The position numbers were made by a program, and so were the translations under genes. From positions 105,209 through 169,208 of the forward strand of contig CAZGFY010000001.1 of NCBI GenBank assembly GCA_964525015.1: a DNA stretch of 64,000 bases. Reading direction: 5' to 3'. Below, piece after piece: positions 1-9,307 of the stretch; positions within the stretch are counted from its first letter, which is position 1; each line of letters begins with the position of its first letter. Source of the DNA: RGIG3102 sp964525015 (lineage in GTDB: Bacteria > Bacillota > Clostridia > Oscillospirales > Ruminococcaceae). A model generated the notes under the pieces. It was not told the origin of the DNA and did no database searches. It saw only the letters and a list, made by a program, of their open reading frames with translations.

Positions 1-71
1 ACGTCTTCTGTTCTATACCCTCTCATCACTTTTTCAAATTCAATACGACGGATTTCTTCTGGTGTAAACAT
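1..71 (-). CDS. divIVA: DivIVA N-terminus (partial)
   Basis: Only the first 23 codons lie in the window; the gene runs off the left edge. The translation begins MFTPEEIRRIEFEKVMRGYR, which matches the conserved N-terminal membrane-binding segment of DivIVA (EFEK.MRGYR followed by D-V). DivIVA is a coiled-coil protein that marks curved membrane at poles and septa. The start is preceded by an AAAGGAG-type ribosome site. It lies 15 nt downstream of the ylmH-like gene, as in the sepF-ylmG-ylmH-divIVA clusters of Firmicutes. The family call rests on this short segment and the context. Confidence 0.85.
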   Translation of the reverse strand, partial: MFTPEEIRRIEFEKVMRGYRTED

Positions 72-86
72 ATAATTTTTCTCCTT

Positions 87-860
87 TTAATACTTTTTAA
101 TATCAATAAAAATTCTATCTTTTTTACTCTTATTATTTTCAGTTAATATCTTGTATTTTCCGTGTTTTTTAATGCTGATTACATCCAAATCATACATTTT
201 AAAATCAGCAGATTTTACAACCATTTGATTAACTGTTACAAGTCCTTGCTTTAAAAGAGTTTGTATACTACTCCTACTTTGCTTTAAAATAGCACTTAAA
301 ACGCTATCTAATCTAAGCGAGGCAACAGTGGCAGTTCTAGTTTGTGTAAAGCTTTCTTTATAAAAAAGCTCACCTAGATAAACTTCAAACTCAACATTTA
401 TATTTTTAATCTGTTTTAATTCATCTAAAATTATTTGTGTAAAATTTTGATGTAAAGCTATGTAAACTTTATCCGAAAAAACTAAAATATCTCCAATGTA
501 TTCCCTTTTAATCATTAAACTCATAAGGCTTCCTAAAAAATCTCTATGCGTTAGGTTGTGCTCTTTAATTAAATCGCAAGAAATAATATCAATTTGATAC
601 TCATAATCATACACTTCATCATTTTCTTTATAAATAACGCCTATGCACCTTTGCCCATCTCCAAGATATCCATAGCTAAAATCTATTTTAACACCTTGAT
701 ATTTATTGAAAACAGCAGTTATTAATTCTTTTTCTCGCAAATTTAAAAAGCTCGTAAAACTTTTAATTGAGTAATTTTTAGCTTTTAAAATAAGTTCTTC
801 AGCTTTTTTACAAAACACAGTTTCCTGCGTTGTTTGTGGGGGGATAAATCCTCTTTTCAT
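87..860 (-). CDS. ylmH: YlmH-like S4-domain RNA-binding protein
   Basis: A 257-residue protein of the YlmH family, found beside sepF and divIVA in Firmicutes. The C-terminal part (about residues 180-245) looks like an S4 domain: a segment RLDSVLSAILKQSRS followed by VTVNQ and a basic KIL strand. S4 domains bind structured RNA, and YlmH homologues have been linked to ribosome rescue or RNA binding. The start codon overlaps the sepF stop by one base (TAATG), so the two are translationally coupled. No catalytic motif is visible, so it is called an RNA-binding accessory protein. Confidence 0.85.
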   Translation of the reverse strand: MKRGFIPPQTTQETVFCKKAEELILKAKNYSIKSFTSFLNLREKELITAVFNKYQGVKIDFSYGYLGDGQRCIGVIYKENDEVYDYEYQIDIISCDLIKEHNLTHRDFLGSLMSLMIKREYIGDILVFSDKVYIALHQNFTQIILDELKQIKNINVEFEVYLGELFYKESFTQTRTATVASLRLDSVLSAILKQSRSSIQTLLKQGLVTVNQMVVKSADFKMYDLDVISIKKHGKYKILTENNKSKKDRIFIDIKKY

Positions 861-1336
861 TAGTATAAATTAGAAGATGATGTATCCATTTCATCTAATA
901 TTCCAATTCCTGAAATATCAACATTGTGTGGAATTATAATAAAAGTTGAATTTGCAATTTTTTTAATTCTTCCACTATTTGCATATGCAACACCAGAAAG
1001 AAAATCAACAAGTCGTCTTGCAATTTCTTTACTAGTGTTTTCTAAATTTAAAACAACAGTCTTTTTAGCATTTAAGCTATCTGCTATTCCACTTGCATCT
1101 TCAAAATTTTCAGGTTTCACTAAAACTACTTCTAGCTGAGGATTAGCACCACCAAAAGATATGCTTCTTTCAGTCCCACTTGAAGTAACAGGTTTACTAA
1201 CATTAAAATCTGCTTTTACAGATTTTTTTGCTGGAACTTCTTCTTCCTCTTCTTCATCTTCATAGTATTCATCTTCGTATTCTTCTTCGTCTTCGTCCAT
1301 TCCCATCAAGTTTTTAAATTTTCCAAAAATTCCCAT
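860..1336 (-). CDS. sepF: SepF cell division protein
   Basis: A 158-residue SepF, the membrane-anchored protein that binds and bundles FtsZ at the septum. The N-terminus (MGIFGKFKNLMGM) resembles the amphipathic membrane-targeting helix. It is followed by a very acidic Asp/Glu/Tyr linker at about residues 14-33. A C-terminal SepF fold at about 67-150 contains the conserved VVLNLEN and RRLVDFLSG segments. It overlaps ylmH by one base and lies downstream of yggS with a 38-nt gap. The position and length are typical of the family. Confidence 0.93.
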   Translation of the reverse strand: MGIFGKFKNLMGMDEDEEEYEDEYYEDEEEEEEVPAKKSVKADFNVSKPVTSSGTERSISFGGANPQLEVVLVKPENFEDASGIADSLNAKKTVVLNLENTSKEIARRLVDFLSGVAYANSGRIKKIANSTFIIIPHNVDISGIGILDEMDTSSSNLY

Positions 1337-1374
1337 AATTTTTAGCCTCCTATTTATCCTTTTGTTTTTAAAAC

Positions 1375-2085
1375 TTATTTATAGTTTCTTTCTCCAAATA
1401 TACCACTTCCAACTCTAATTAAATTAGAGCCTTCTGCAATTGCTTCTTTATAATCGCCTGACATACCCATTGATAAGACACTCATATATATATTATCTAT
1501 ATTTTTATCCCTTATGTCAACAAATAACTTGTTCATTTCATAAAAATATTTGCAAATTTCGCTATTTTGAGCTATTGGTGGTATACACATAAGCCCTTTT
1601 AGTGAAATATTTGGCATTTCACTTGCCCTATACACTAAATCCATAACCTCTTCTTTTTTTATTCCAGCCTTACTTTCTTCATTTCCAATATTAACTTCAA
1701 TTAAAATATTAGCTACTTTTTTATTTTTTTGATACTGCTTATTTATTTCAGTTAAAAGCTTTACGCTATCAACACTTTGAATAAAATTTGTAATACTTGG
1801 TAAATACTTCACTTTATTTGTTTGTAGTGCTCCAATTATATGGCAAGAAGCATCTTTATTTTTTTTAAAAAATTCCTGCTTTGAAATTAATTCTTGAACC
1901 CTATTTTCGCCAAAAAGCCTAAGTCCTGCATCGTAAACAATTTGCATTTTTTCTATTGTGTTTGTTTTTGAAACTGCCATAATCTGAACATCGTCTGGAT
2001 TTCTATTGTTTTTAATACAAATTTCAGATACATCATCTTGAATTCTTTTAATATTTTCAAATATATTAAATGTATTTTCCATCAT
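1375..2085 (-). CDS. yggS: YggS/PLPBP family PLP-binding protein
   Basis: A pyridoxal-phosphate homeostasis protein (YggS, YlmE, PROSC family), a single-domain TIM barrel that binds PLP without known catalysis. The PLP lysine sits in AVSKTNT, followed by FGENRVQEL, HIIGALQTNK, and near the end LSMGMSGDYKEAIAEGS, all family signatures. A longer frame opens at 2100, but an AAGGAA ribosome site precedes the ATG at 2085, which is chosen here. The gene overlaps the end of the upstream HlyD-like gene. It lies in the usual place in the sepF/ylmH/divIVA cluster. Confidence 0.93.
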   Translation of the reverse strand: MMENTFNIFENIKRIQDDVSEICIKNNRNPDDVQIMAVSKTNTIEKMQIVYDAGLRLFGENRVQELISKQEFFKKNKDASCHIIGALQTNKVKYLPSITNFIQSVDSVKLLTEINKQYQKNKKVANILIEVNIGNEESKAGIKKEEVMDLVYRASEMPNISLKGLMCIPPIAQNSEICKYFYEMNKLFVDIRDKNIDNIYMSVLSMGMSGDYKEAIAEGSNLIRVGSGIFGERNYK

Positions 2086-3284
2086 ATAAATTCCTTCCAT
2101 TAGTAATTACACTATCATATAATCTAACTTCATTATTTTCATCCCCTTCGATTGGAAGAATAAAATAATCTTCATTTTCGTATATCGGATCTATTTTTTT
2201 GAATTCAGATATTTCAGAAAAATTCACATAAACGCCTAGTTGTCCGTCTATAATTCTTAAAGCTTCTTTTGGAATTTTAATTCCAGAATATTGATGGAAT
2301 ATTATTTCTAAATCAATTATTCTATCTATTTGTGTATTTTGAGCATCTTCCTGTGACTCTAAAATAATTAAATATTCATCATCTTTTTCTTCAAGATTTT
2401 TAATCACGCAATCTTGAGATTCTCCATTTTCCAATGAAACACTTATTTTATCATTTGCCTCTAATCTTTCATAAACATCTTTTGGAACATACGCAGCTAT
2501 ATACCAGCGATAATCTGTAACTATTTTTCCATATTCATTTTTACTAGGTGTATGATTTGCCGCATTAGTAATAATATCTTTACCTTCATCTTTAGTTATN
2601 NNNNNNNNNATTTTCATAACCATCTGTTGATTTTATAAAATACCCAGCCTCCACAGAGTATAGCGAGGTTATGATTGGTGAAATACTGTTAATTAGCTCA
2701 CTTTCTTGGCTTGAAACATTTGATATAACCTGAGATAAATCATTAACTTCACCGGTTGCCATATAAAGTTTATTCATTCCAACAGATATATCTATCATCT
2801 CTTGATTTATCTGATAATAACTACCCGTTGATTGCATATTTGATAATTCAACAATGTTATCCATTAAATCTCTATAAGCCATACTTAATTCACTCGAGCT
2901 TGGTGTTTCGTTTTCTTGAACATCAGTTAGTTCTTCCTTTAGTTTTGTTACAGAATTAAGCTTTGATATATTATCAACATCTTCTGCTAATGGATAAACA
3001 TCTGCAACCTTTTCACCTTGCGAAACTCTTTGCCCTTCAGATACTACAAAATCAACTTCTCCAGTAAAACTCGCTGTTAAAACAGTTTCCTCTCTTAAAA
3101 CAATTCCTTGGGTTATGAAGCTATCATTTATATAGCCTTCCATTGCTTCAATTTCTTCTATTTTTGAATCTTGAACTAATGTATACTGCAAAACAAAATA
3201 AGCTATAAGCAAAACTGCAAAAATTATAGCTATAATTCTATTTCTTTTCTTTCTTTTAATTCTTCTTTTTTTTATATCACTCAT
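2066..3284 (-). CDS. HlyD-like membrane-anchored protein (interrupted by assembly gap)
   Basis: Two pieces of one gene in different frames, joined across the N run. The N-terminal piece (3284 to about 2610) has a basic cytoplasmic start, one membrane segment at about residues 16-34 (AIIFAVLLIAYFVLQYTLV), and a barrel-sandwich-like segment containing VVSEGQRVSQGEKVADV. The C-terminal piece (about 2599 to 2066) reads as a continuous beta-rich domain. Such HlyD_D23-type proteins commonly sit just upstream of yggS-sepF in Clostridia, with unknown function. The frame change is caused by the gap length, so I do not treat the gene as broken. It starts 6 nt after miaA stops. Confidence 0.8.
2600..2609. 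other. Assembly gap (10 N)
   Basis: Ten consecutive N bases. The flanking coding sequence is in two different frames, so the true gap length is not a multiple of three away from the frame set by ten bases. This is a scaffold placeholder, not a biological feature. Confidence 0.98.
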
Positions 3285-3290
3285 TAATTT

Positions 3291-4232
3291 CTATCCATTA
3301 TTTAAAAAATTGCTAACTAATTCACTCGAAGCTGATAAAGCATTATTCTCATCAGTAAAAATCCAGCTTATATCTTTCATTCTATTAAACCAAGTTAACT
3401 GCCTTTTAGCATAGTTCCTTGAAAATTGTTTTAGTAAACTAACACACTCTTCTAATGTTTTATCATTATTAAAATAATCAAAAAATTCTTTATATCCTAT
3501 TGCAGCGGCACTTGTTTTAAAGCTTTCTTTATTATCAAAAACATACTTTGCCTCTTCTAAAATCCCTTCAGAAATCATTAAATCAACTCGAAGATTAATT
3601 TTATCATATAGGCTTTGTCGATTTTTAGTAGTTAGGGCAATAAGACAACTCTTATATGGTTTTTCCCTTGGAGTAGAATTTTTTAATTGATAACTCATTG
3701 TTTTTCCAGTTGTTTTAAAAATTTCTATCCCACGCATAACCCTAACATAATTATTAGGGTGAACTGTGCTTGCATAATCAGGGTCGATTTCTTTTAGCAT
3801 TCTATATAAATGCTCTCTGCCTTTAGTTTTTAATATTTCTTCAAGCTCTATTTTAATAGAATTATCTTTCTTTTCTTCGCTTGTAAATTTAATTCCATTA
3901 ATTAAGCTTTCAATATAAAGCCCTGTTCCACCAACTATTATTGGCAGTTTACCTCTACTAATTATATCATCAATTTTTTCGCTTGCAAGCTCAGTAAATT
4001 TTTGAACATTATAATCTTCATATGGCTCTAATATATCAATTAAATGATGAACTGCGCTTTCCTGCTCATTTTTTGTGGCTTTTGCTGTTCCTACATCTAA
4101 TTTTTTATAAACCTGCATAGAATCAGCAGATATAATCTCTCCATTAAATTTATTTGCTAAATAAATAGAAAGACCTGTTTTTCCACTAGCAGTAGGCCCT
4201 GCTATAACTATTATTTTTTTTTTATCTTCCAA
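3291..4232 (-). CDS. miaA: tRNA dimethylallyltransferase MiaA
   Basis: Transfers a dimethylallyl group to N6 of A37 in tRNAs reading UNN codons, the first step towards ms2i6A. The P-loop GPTASGKT is at residues 12-19. It is followed by DSMQVYKKLDVGTAKAT and the family segments GGTGLYI, AAAIGYKE and the C-terminal KRQLTWFNR. The length of 313 residues is usual. The start overlaps the mutL stop by 11 nt. The second enzyme, MiaB, is encoded in the same directon at 9308-10660, so both steps of the modification are grouped. Confidence 0.97.
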   Translation of the reverse strand: MEDKKKIIVIAGPTASGKTGLSIYLANKFNGEIISADSMQVYKKLDVGTAKATKNEQESAVHHLIDILEPYEDYNVQKFTELASEKIDDIISRGKLPIIVGGTGLYIESLINGIKFTSEEKKDNSIKIELEEILKTKGREHLYRMLKEIDPDYASTVHPNNYVRVMRGIEIFKTTGKTMSYQLKNSTPREKPYKSCLIALTTKNRQSLYDKINLRVDLMISEGILEEAKYVFDNKESFKTSAAAIGYKEFFDYFNNDKTLEECVSLLKQFSRNYAKRQLTWFNRMKDISWIFTDENNALSASSELVSNFLNNG

Positions 4233-6183
4233 ATTGCTTTTCCAGCTCCTTTTGGGTTATTGTTATAATCACTGGTCTGCCGTGTGGGCAAAATAGTGGG
4301 ATTTTTTCATTTTTAATATCAATAATTAACTGTGTTAATTCTTCTTTATGGCTATTATCACCAGCTTTAATTGCACTTCTACAAGCCACTGAATGAAATA
4401 TCCAATCTAGTTTTTCGCTTATTTCTTCCTTATTTCCATTAGAAAGATTAAAGGCGATTTCGCTTATTAAATTTTCCGGGTCGTCGTTTGATATAAACAT
4501 TGGAACACTTCTTAAAATAATAGAATCCATTCCAAAATCATCAATTTCAAAGCCTTGATTTGATAACAAATCTAAATTATCTAAAACTGCTTCTTTTTCT
4601 TTAGCTGATAATTTCACAGTGGCAGGTGATAAAAGAAGCTGACTTTCTACCTTTGCATTTTTTTTATATCTTTCGTATAGTAGTCTTTCGTGTGCTGCGT
4701 GCTTATCAACTATAACGAACTCTGAGTTTATAGTACATAATATATAGGTTTTATAAATTTCACCTAAAACACTAACTATTAATTCTGGCTTTTTCTCTTC
4801 ATTTATAATATCATTGGTTTGATTTTTGATTCCACTAATTTCTTGTTTTATTTCTAGCTTTGGTTTTAAATCTAAACTACTATATTCAAAAGTACTATTT
4901 TCTAAAACTGGTATCGACTTTATTTCAGGCTTTACTTCATAATTTATCGGCTTTGAAGAAAAAACAAAATCGTCGTCATCTACTTCTTTTTGAATAGTTG
5001 GGATAATGTATTTTTTATTAAAATCAATAACTTTATCATTAATTTTATTGTCTGATTTTTCAATGATTAAGTCTTGTTTTTCTTTTTTATTTTCTACTTT
5101 TTCAACTTCTGTTAAGCTAAATTGCTTTACATCTTCTTTTTGGTGATTTTCAATTTTAAAATCATTTTTTGAAAAGGAAAATTCTTTTAATTTCTCATCG
5201 TTCATCACAGCAGATTTAACTGCCCTATAAACAATATTAAAAACATCCTTATCATTTGCAAATCTAACTTCTGTTTTTGCTGGGTGAACATTTACATCAA
5301 TTAACTCAAACGGCATAGATATATTTAAAATATAGCTTGGAAATTTCCCACTCATAACAGTGCCTTTATAAGCATTTTCGCTTGCAGCAATCACAGTTTT
5401 GTTTTTTACAAAACGTCCGTTTATAAAAGAAAACTGCATATTTCTTGACTGCTTTGTAAAATGTGGATAGGAAACCAATCCTTTAACGCTGTAATTTCCA
5501 TCTAAAAAATCAACCTCGGTTAACTGTTTTGAAAATTCATATCCGAATAAACTCGCAGCTGCATTAATTAGATTGCCATCACCTAGAGTTGTAAAAACTG
5601 TTTTTCCATCTTTTTTAAAAGTGAACGAAATATCTGGTTTTGATAATGCAAGATTAGTTAGGATATCTTGAATATATCCAGCTTCGGTGAAATCCTTTTT
5701 CAAAAACTTCATTCTAGCAGGTGTATTATAAAATAAATCTCTAATTATAAACCTTGTCCCATCAACAAAGGGTTTTACTGCAAAAGATGTTTCCTGACTT
5801 CCTTCTAGTTTTATCTCAATTGCAAAATCTTGCTCGTTTGTTTTACTGATAAGCTCTAATTTACTAACTGATGCTATTGAGGCTAATGCTTCACCACGAA
5901 ATCCTAAGCTTTTAATAGTGTCTAAATCTTTTTTACTACTTATTTTACTTGTTGCATGGCGAATAAAGGCAGTTCTGATATATTCTGAATCAATACCACT
6001 GCCATTATCCTGTACTAAAATTTTTCTCATTCCACCATTTTCAATATCTACTAGTATTTTATTTGCCCCTGCATCAATTGAATTTTCAACAAGCTCTTTT
6101 ACAACCGATGCTGGTTTTTCAACAACTTCACCTGCTGCAATAAGCTCTGCTGTGTGTTTATCTAAAATATTTATTACTGCCAT
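4222..6183 (-). CDS. mutL: DNA mismatch repair protein MutL
   Basis: A MutL of 653 residues, an ATP-dependent matchmaker between MutS and strand excision. The N-terminal GHKL ATPase shows ELVENSIDAGA, DNGSGI and GFRGEALASI. A Lys/Glu-rich linker covers about residues 335-460. The C-terminal domain carries the nicking endonuclease motifs: DKHAAHERLLYE at about 493-504, ACR at 600-602 and CPHGRP at 632-637. This MutL is therefore predicted to nick DNA, as in bacteria lacking MutH. It starts 9 nt after mutS and overlaps miaA. Confidence 0.97.
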   Translation of the reverse strand: MAVINILDKHTAELIAAGEVVEKPASVVKELVENSIDAGANKILVDIENGGMRKILVQDNGSGIDSEYIRTAFIRHATSKISSKKDLDTIKSLGFRGEALASIASVSKLELISKTNEQDFAIEIKLEGSQETSFAVKPFVDGTRFIIRDLFYNTPARMKFLKKDFTEAGYIQDILTNLALSKPDISFTFKKDGKTVFTTLGDGNLINAAASLFGYEFSKQLTEVDFLDGNYSVKGLVSYPHFTKQSRNMQFSFINGRFVKNKTVIAASENAYKGTVMSGKFPSYILNISMPFELIDVNVHPAKTEVRFANDKDVFNIVYRAVKSAVMNDEKLKEFSFSKNDFKIENHQKEDVKQFSLTEVEKVENKKEKQDLIIEKSDNKINDKVIDFNKKYIIPTIQKEVDDDDFVFSSKPINYEVKPEIKSIPVLENSTFEYSSLDLKPKLEIKQEISGIKNQTNDIINEEKKPELIVSVLGEIYKTYILCTINSEFVIVDKHAAHERLLYERYKKNAKVESQLLLSPATVKLSAKEKEAVLDNLDLLSNQGFEIDDFGMDSIILRSVPMFISNDDPENLISEIAFNLSNGNKEEISEKLDWIFHSVACRSAIKAGDNSHKEELTQLIIDIKNEKIPLFCPHGRPVIITITQKELEKQFGR

Positions 6184-6192
6184 TTTTCACCC

Positions 6193-8790
6193 TTATATTA
6201 ATTGTTTTAATTTATGTAAAATATTCATTGCTTCTATCGGAGTTAAAACATTTACATCTGCTGTGTTAAGTAAATTTAATAATTCTTCATTAACTGATGG
6301 AACTTCTTTTACTTCCACTTCAGTAGAAATAAATCCATCCTCAAAAGAAAGCTGACGTACTGCCATTTTTTCTCTTTTTGCATTTTCTTCTAAATCAGTT
6401 AAGATAAGTTTTGCCCTATCTATAACTTCATCCGGCACTCCTGCAAGCTTTGCAACTTGAATACCATAGCTATCATCGGCTCCGCCTCTTACAATTTTTC
6501 TTAAAAATGTAATTTCATCGCCACGCTTTTTAACAGCTATATTATAATTTACAATTCCGTTTATACTGCCTTCCATTTCAGTTAACTCGTGATAATGGGT
6601 TGCAAATAAAGTTTTACAGCCTAAATTATGAGTTTTATCATTTATATACTCTGCAACTGCTTTTGCAATACTCATTCCATCAAAAGTTGATGTCCCTCGT
6701 CCGATTTCATCTAAAATAACCAAACTTTTACTACTTGCGTTTTTTAATATTTCGCTAACTTCGCTCATTTCAACCATAAAAGTTGAACGTCCGGAAGATA
6801 AATCATCATAAGCCCCAACCCTTGTGTAAATTGCATCTACTAAAGAAAGTGTTGCACTTCTTGCAGGGACAAAACATCCTATTTGCCCCATTAAGCTAAT
6901 TATAGCCACTTGACGCATATAAGTTGATTTACCTGCCATATTAGGGCCAGTTATTATATGTACTCTATTATTTTCACAGTCTAGCTTTGTATCATTTGGG
7001 ATAAATATTTCATCTTTTAGCATACTTTCTACTACTGGATGTCTGCCGTCTTTGATAATTAGCTCTTCATTTTCTGAAATAATAGGCTTTGTGTAATTAT
7101 TATCTTGGCTAACTTGCGCGAATGAAGAGAAAACATCAAGATATGATAAAGCCTTTGTTGTAGAAAGAATTTCATTTGTTTTATCTGAAATTTTAACTAG
7201 TAGATGTGCAAAAAGCTTTTTCTCTCTTTCCATTAATTTATCACTTGCTGATAAAATTTCATCTTCTAAGGCTTTTAATTCCTCGGTTATATATCTTTCA
7301 GCGCCAGCTAAAGTTTGCTTTCTTATAAAGTAATCTGGAACTTCATTCATATATGATTTTGTAACTTCGATATAGTAGCCAAAAACTCTATTATACCCAA
7401 CTTTAAGTTTTGGAATATTCGTTTCTTGCTTTAATCTAGCTTCGATTTCAGCTAAAACCTGCATCGAATTATCAACTAGATTTTTATATTTATCAACTTC
7501 CTCATCATAACCTTTTTTAATGAATTTACCATCTTTAATTAGTGCTGGTGGATTTTCTTCAATTGCATTAAAAAGCTCTAATTGTAATTCTTCTAGTGGA
7601 TTTATTTCGGTTTCAAGGGCTAGGATTAAAGGATTTTTACTTTCTTTTAGAAGGGATTTTATCGGAATTAATCCTTTTAAAGACGCACTAAGCGATTCTA
7701 AATCTCTTGGGCTTGCATTTCCAAATCCAGCTCTGGTAACTAGCCTTTCCATATCTTGAATATTGGATAATAAATCCGTTAAATTCATTCTAAAGATTGG
7801 ATTTTGCAGTAATTCATCAACAGCATTTAACCTATCTTCAATTGATTTTTTATCAAGTAGTGGCGAAGAAATAACGCTTCTCATCATCCTTTTGCCAAAG
7901 CTAGTCTTTGTTTTATCCAAAACCCATAAAAGGCTTCCTTTTTTCTCTTTATTTCTAATTGTTTCAAATAATTCAAGGTTAGTTATTGTAGTATAAGAGA
8001 TATTCATAAAATTCTCTCTACTATACGGCTCAACCTTTTCTAATTTTTCCACCCCTTGAATTTGCGTTTTAGATAGATAGTCTAAAAGTTGCCATAGGCA
8101 TCTATTAGTTTGTGAGTTAAACTCTTTATTAAATTGATTACTAACTATTTCTTTTGCTAGTAAATCATTGTATTCATTTTCATGTATTAATTCAACTGAG
8201 CATTTTAATGTTTCTTTAATGTATGCAGTCAGCCATTTTAAATTTAAAAGCTCAGAATTTATAATTATTTCACTTGGTGAAAATTTATATAGCTCTGATT
8301 TTAATTTATTTTCTAAATTATTTTTATCAATATATGTAGTTTGCATACTCAAAGTTGAAACATCGCAAAAACATAAAACAGCATCTTCATTTGAAATGTA
8401 AACACTTGCTATATAATTGTTTTTATCTTCTTTAAGCATACTACTTTCCATAATAGTACCAGGTGTTACAACACGAACAACCTGCCTATTTACAATAGTT
8501 TTGCCTTTTTGTGGAGCCTCTGTTTGCTCACAAATCGCAACTTTGTATCCTTTTTCAATTAGCCTTTGGATATACGCTTCGCTACTATGATACGGAACGC
8601 CACACATAGGGGCTCTTTCCTCTTGCCCACAATCTCTTCCTGTTAAAGTTAAATCTAATTCTTTAGAAGCTAAAATAGCATCGTCAAAAAACATCTCATA
8701 AAAATCGCCCAGCCTAAAAAACAAAATATGCTCTTTATGCTGACTTTTTATTTCTTGATATTGCATCATCATTGGTGAAAGTTTTGCCAT
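6193..8790 (-). CDS. mutS: DNA mismatch repair protein MutS
   Basis: Mismatch-recognition ATPase of 865 residues. The N-terminal mismatch-binding motif is visible as LFFRLGDFYEMF (residues about 23-34), with the Phe-x-Glu intercalating motif in GDFYEMF. The C-terminal ABC-type ATPase shows Walker A GPNMAGKST, Walker B LVILDEIGRGT and LFATHYHELT. This is a MutS1-type protein, not MutS2: the N-terminal mismatch domain is present and there is no Smr tail. It starts 84 nt downstream of the ylbF-like gene. The miaB-ylbF/ricA-mutS-mutL order resembles Bacillus subtilis, without cotE. Confidence 0.97.
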   Translation of the reverse strand: MAKLSPMMMQYQEIKSQHKEHILFFRLGDFYEMFFDDAILASKELDLTLTGRDCGQEERAPMCGVPYHSSEAYIQRLIEKGYKVAICEQTEAPQKGKTIVNRQVVRVVTPGTIMESSMLKEDKNNYIASVYISNEDAVLCFCDVSTLSMQTTYIDKNNLENKLKSELYKFSPSEIIINSELLNLKWLTAYIKETLKCSVELIHENEYNDLLAKEIVSNQFNKEFNSQTNRCLWQLLDYLSKTQIQGVEKLEKVEPYSRENFMNISYTTITNLELFETIRNKEKKGSLLWVLDKTKTSFGKRMMRSVISSPLLDKKSIEDRLNAVDELLQNPIFRMNLTDLLSNIQDMERLVTRAGFGNASPRDLESLSASLKGLIPIKSLLKESKNPLILALETEINPLEELQLELFNAIEENPPALIKDGKFIKKGYDEEVDKYKNLVDNSMQVLAEIEARLKQETNIPKLKVGYNRVFGYYIEVTKSYMNEVPDYFIRKQTLAGAERYITEELKALEDEILSASDKLMEREKKLFAHLLVKISDKTNEILSTTKALSYLDVFSSFAQVSQDNNYTKPIISENEELIIKDGRHPVVESMLKDEIFIPNDTKLDCENNRVHIITGPNMAGKSTYMRQVAIISLMGQIGCFVPARSATLSLVDAIYTRVGAYDDLSSGRSTFMVEMSEVSEILKNASSKSLVILDEIGRGTSTFDGMSIAKAVAEYINDKTHNLGCKTLFATHYHELTEMEGSINGIVNYNIAVKKRGDEITFLRKIVRGGADDSYGIQVAKLAGVPDEVIDRAKLILTDLEENAKREKMAVRQLSFEDGFISTEVEVKEVPSVNEELLNLLNTADVNVLTPIEAMNILHKLKQLI

Positions 8791-8874
8791 ATTAATGCTA
8801 ATTCCTTTCTAATTTAAACCCATTTATTTATTTTGGGGGCAATAATTAAACTGCCCCAATTTATATTTTTATAA

Positions 8875-9288
8875 TTAGTGCCCACAACCTGAACAAGAAG
8901 AACAACCACTAGCGCAGCCTTCTGGAACAGTAGCAGTCATCGGATCGCCACCTGTTAGAGCAGCGTCTATAATAGAAGTGATTAATTGATTTAATTGATC
9001 AACTTCTGCTCTTGCTTCATTATAAGCTACCATACTATCATTTTGCATTACTTCTTGATATACAGCATTTAATCTAGTGTTAACTTCTGCAATTTTATCT
9101 TGATCTTTATCATCTGGAGATTTTTGAACTTCTGCATTTAATTCCATTCTTGTTTCATTGAATTTTTCAATTAAAGCTTGAAGTTCTTTATCCATATCAT
9201 TCATTTTTCTTGCTTGTTCTAGATAAACTAATCTGTCATCTTTTTGTAGTTCTACTGCTAATTTTCTTAATTCTAAAATAATGTCCAT
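8875..9288 (-). CDS. YlbF/YmcA family protein with Cys-rich tail
   Basis: A 137-residue helical protein of the YlbF/YmcA (Com_YlbF) family. Bacillus members RicA and RicF act with RicT to promote RNase Y-dependent RNA processing and bind iron-sulfur clusters. The body is mostly charged helices (about 1-110). The tail ends with four cysteines (C125, C129, C132, C135, spaced C-x3-C-x2-C-x2-C) and a terminal Gly-His, which suggests metal or Fe-S binding. It sits between miaB and mutS, the position of ricA in B. subtilis. Function in RNA decay is inferred from family and place only. Confidence 0.8.
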   Translation of the reverse strand: MDIILELRKLAVELQKDDRLVYLEQARKMNDMDKELQALIEKFNETRMELNAEVQKSPDDKDQDKIAEVNTRLNAVYQEVMQNDSMVAYNEARAEVDQLNQLITSIIDAALTGGDPMTATVPEGCASGCSSCSGCGH

Positions 9289-9307
9289 TATTATTTTTCC
9301 TTTCGTT

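Noticed and set aside
1260..1300. Low-complexity GAA/GAT-type repeat as a tandem-repeat locus
   Set aside because: It encodes the acidic Asp/Glu/Tyr linker of SepF and does not form a regular tandem unit.
2066..3284. A frameshifted pseudogene at the HlyD-like locus
   Set aside because: The frame change lies exactly at the 10-N gap, so it reflects unknown gap length, not a mutation.
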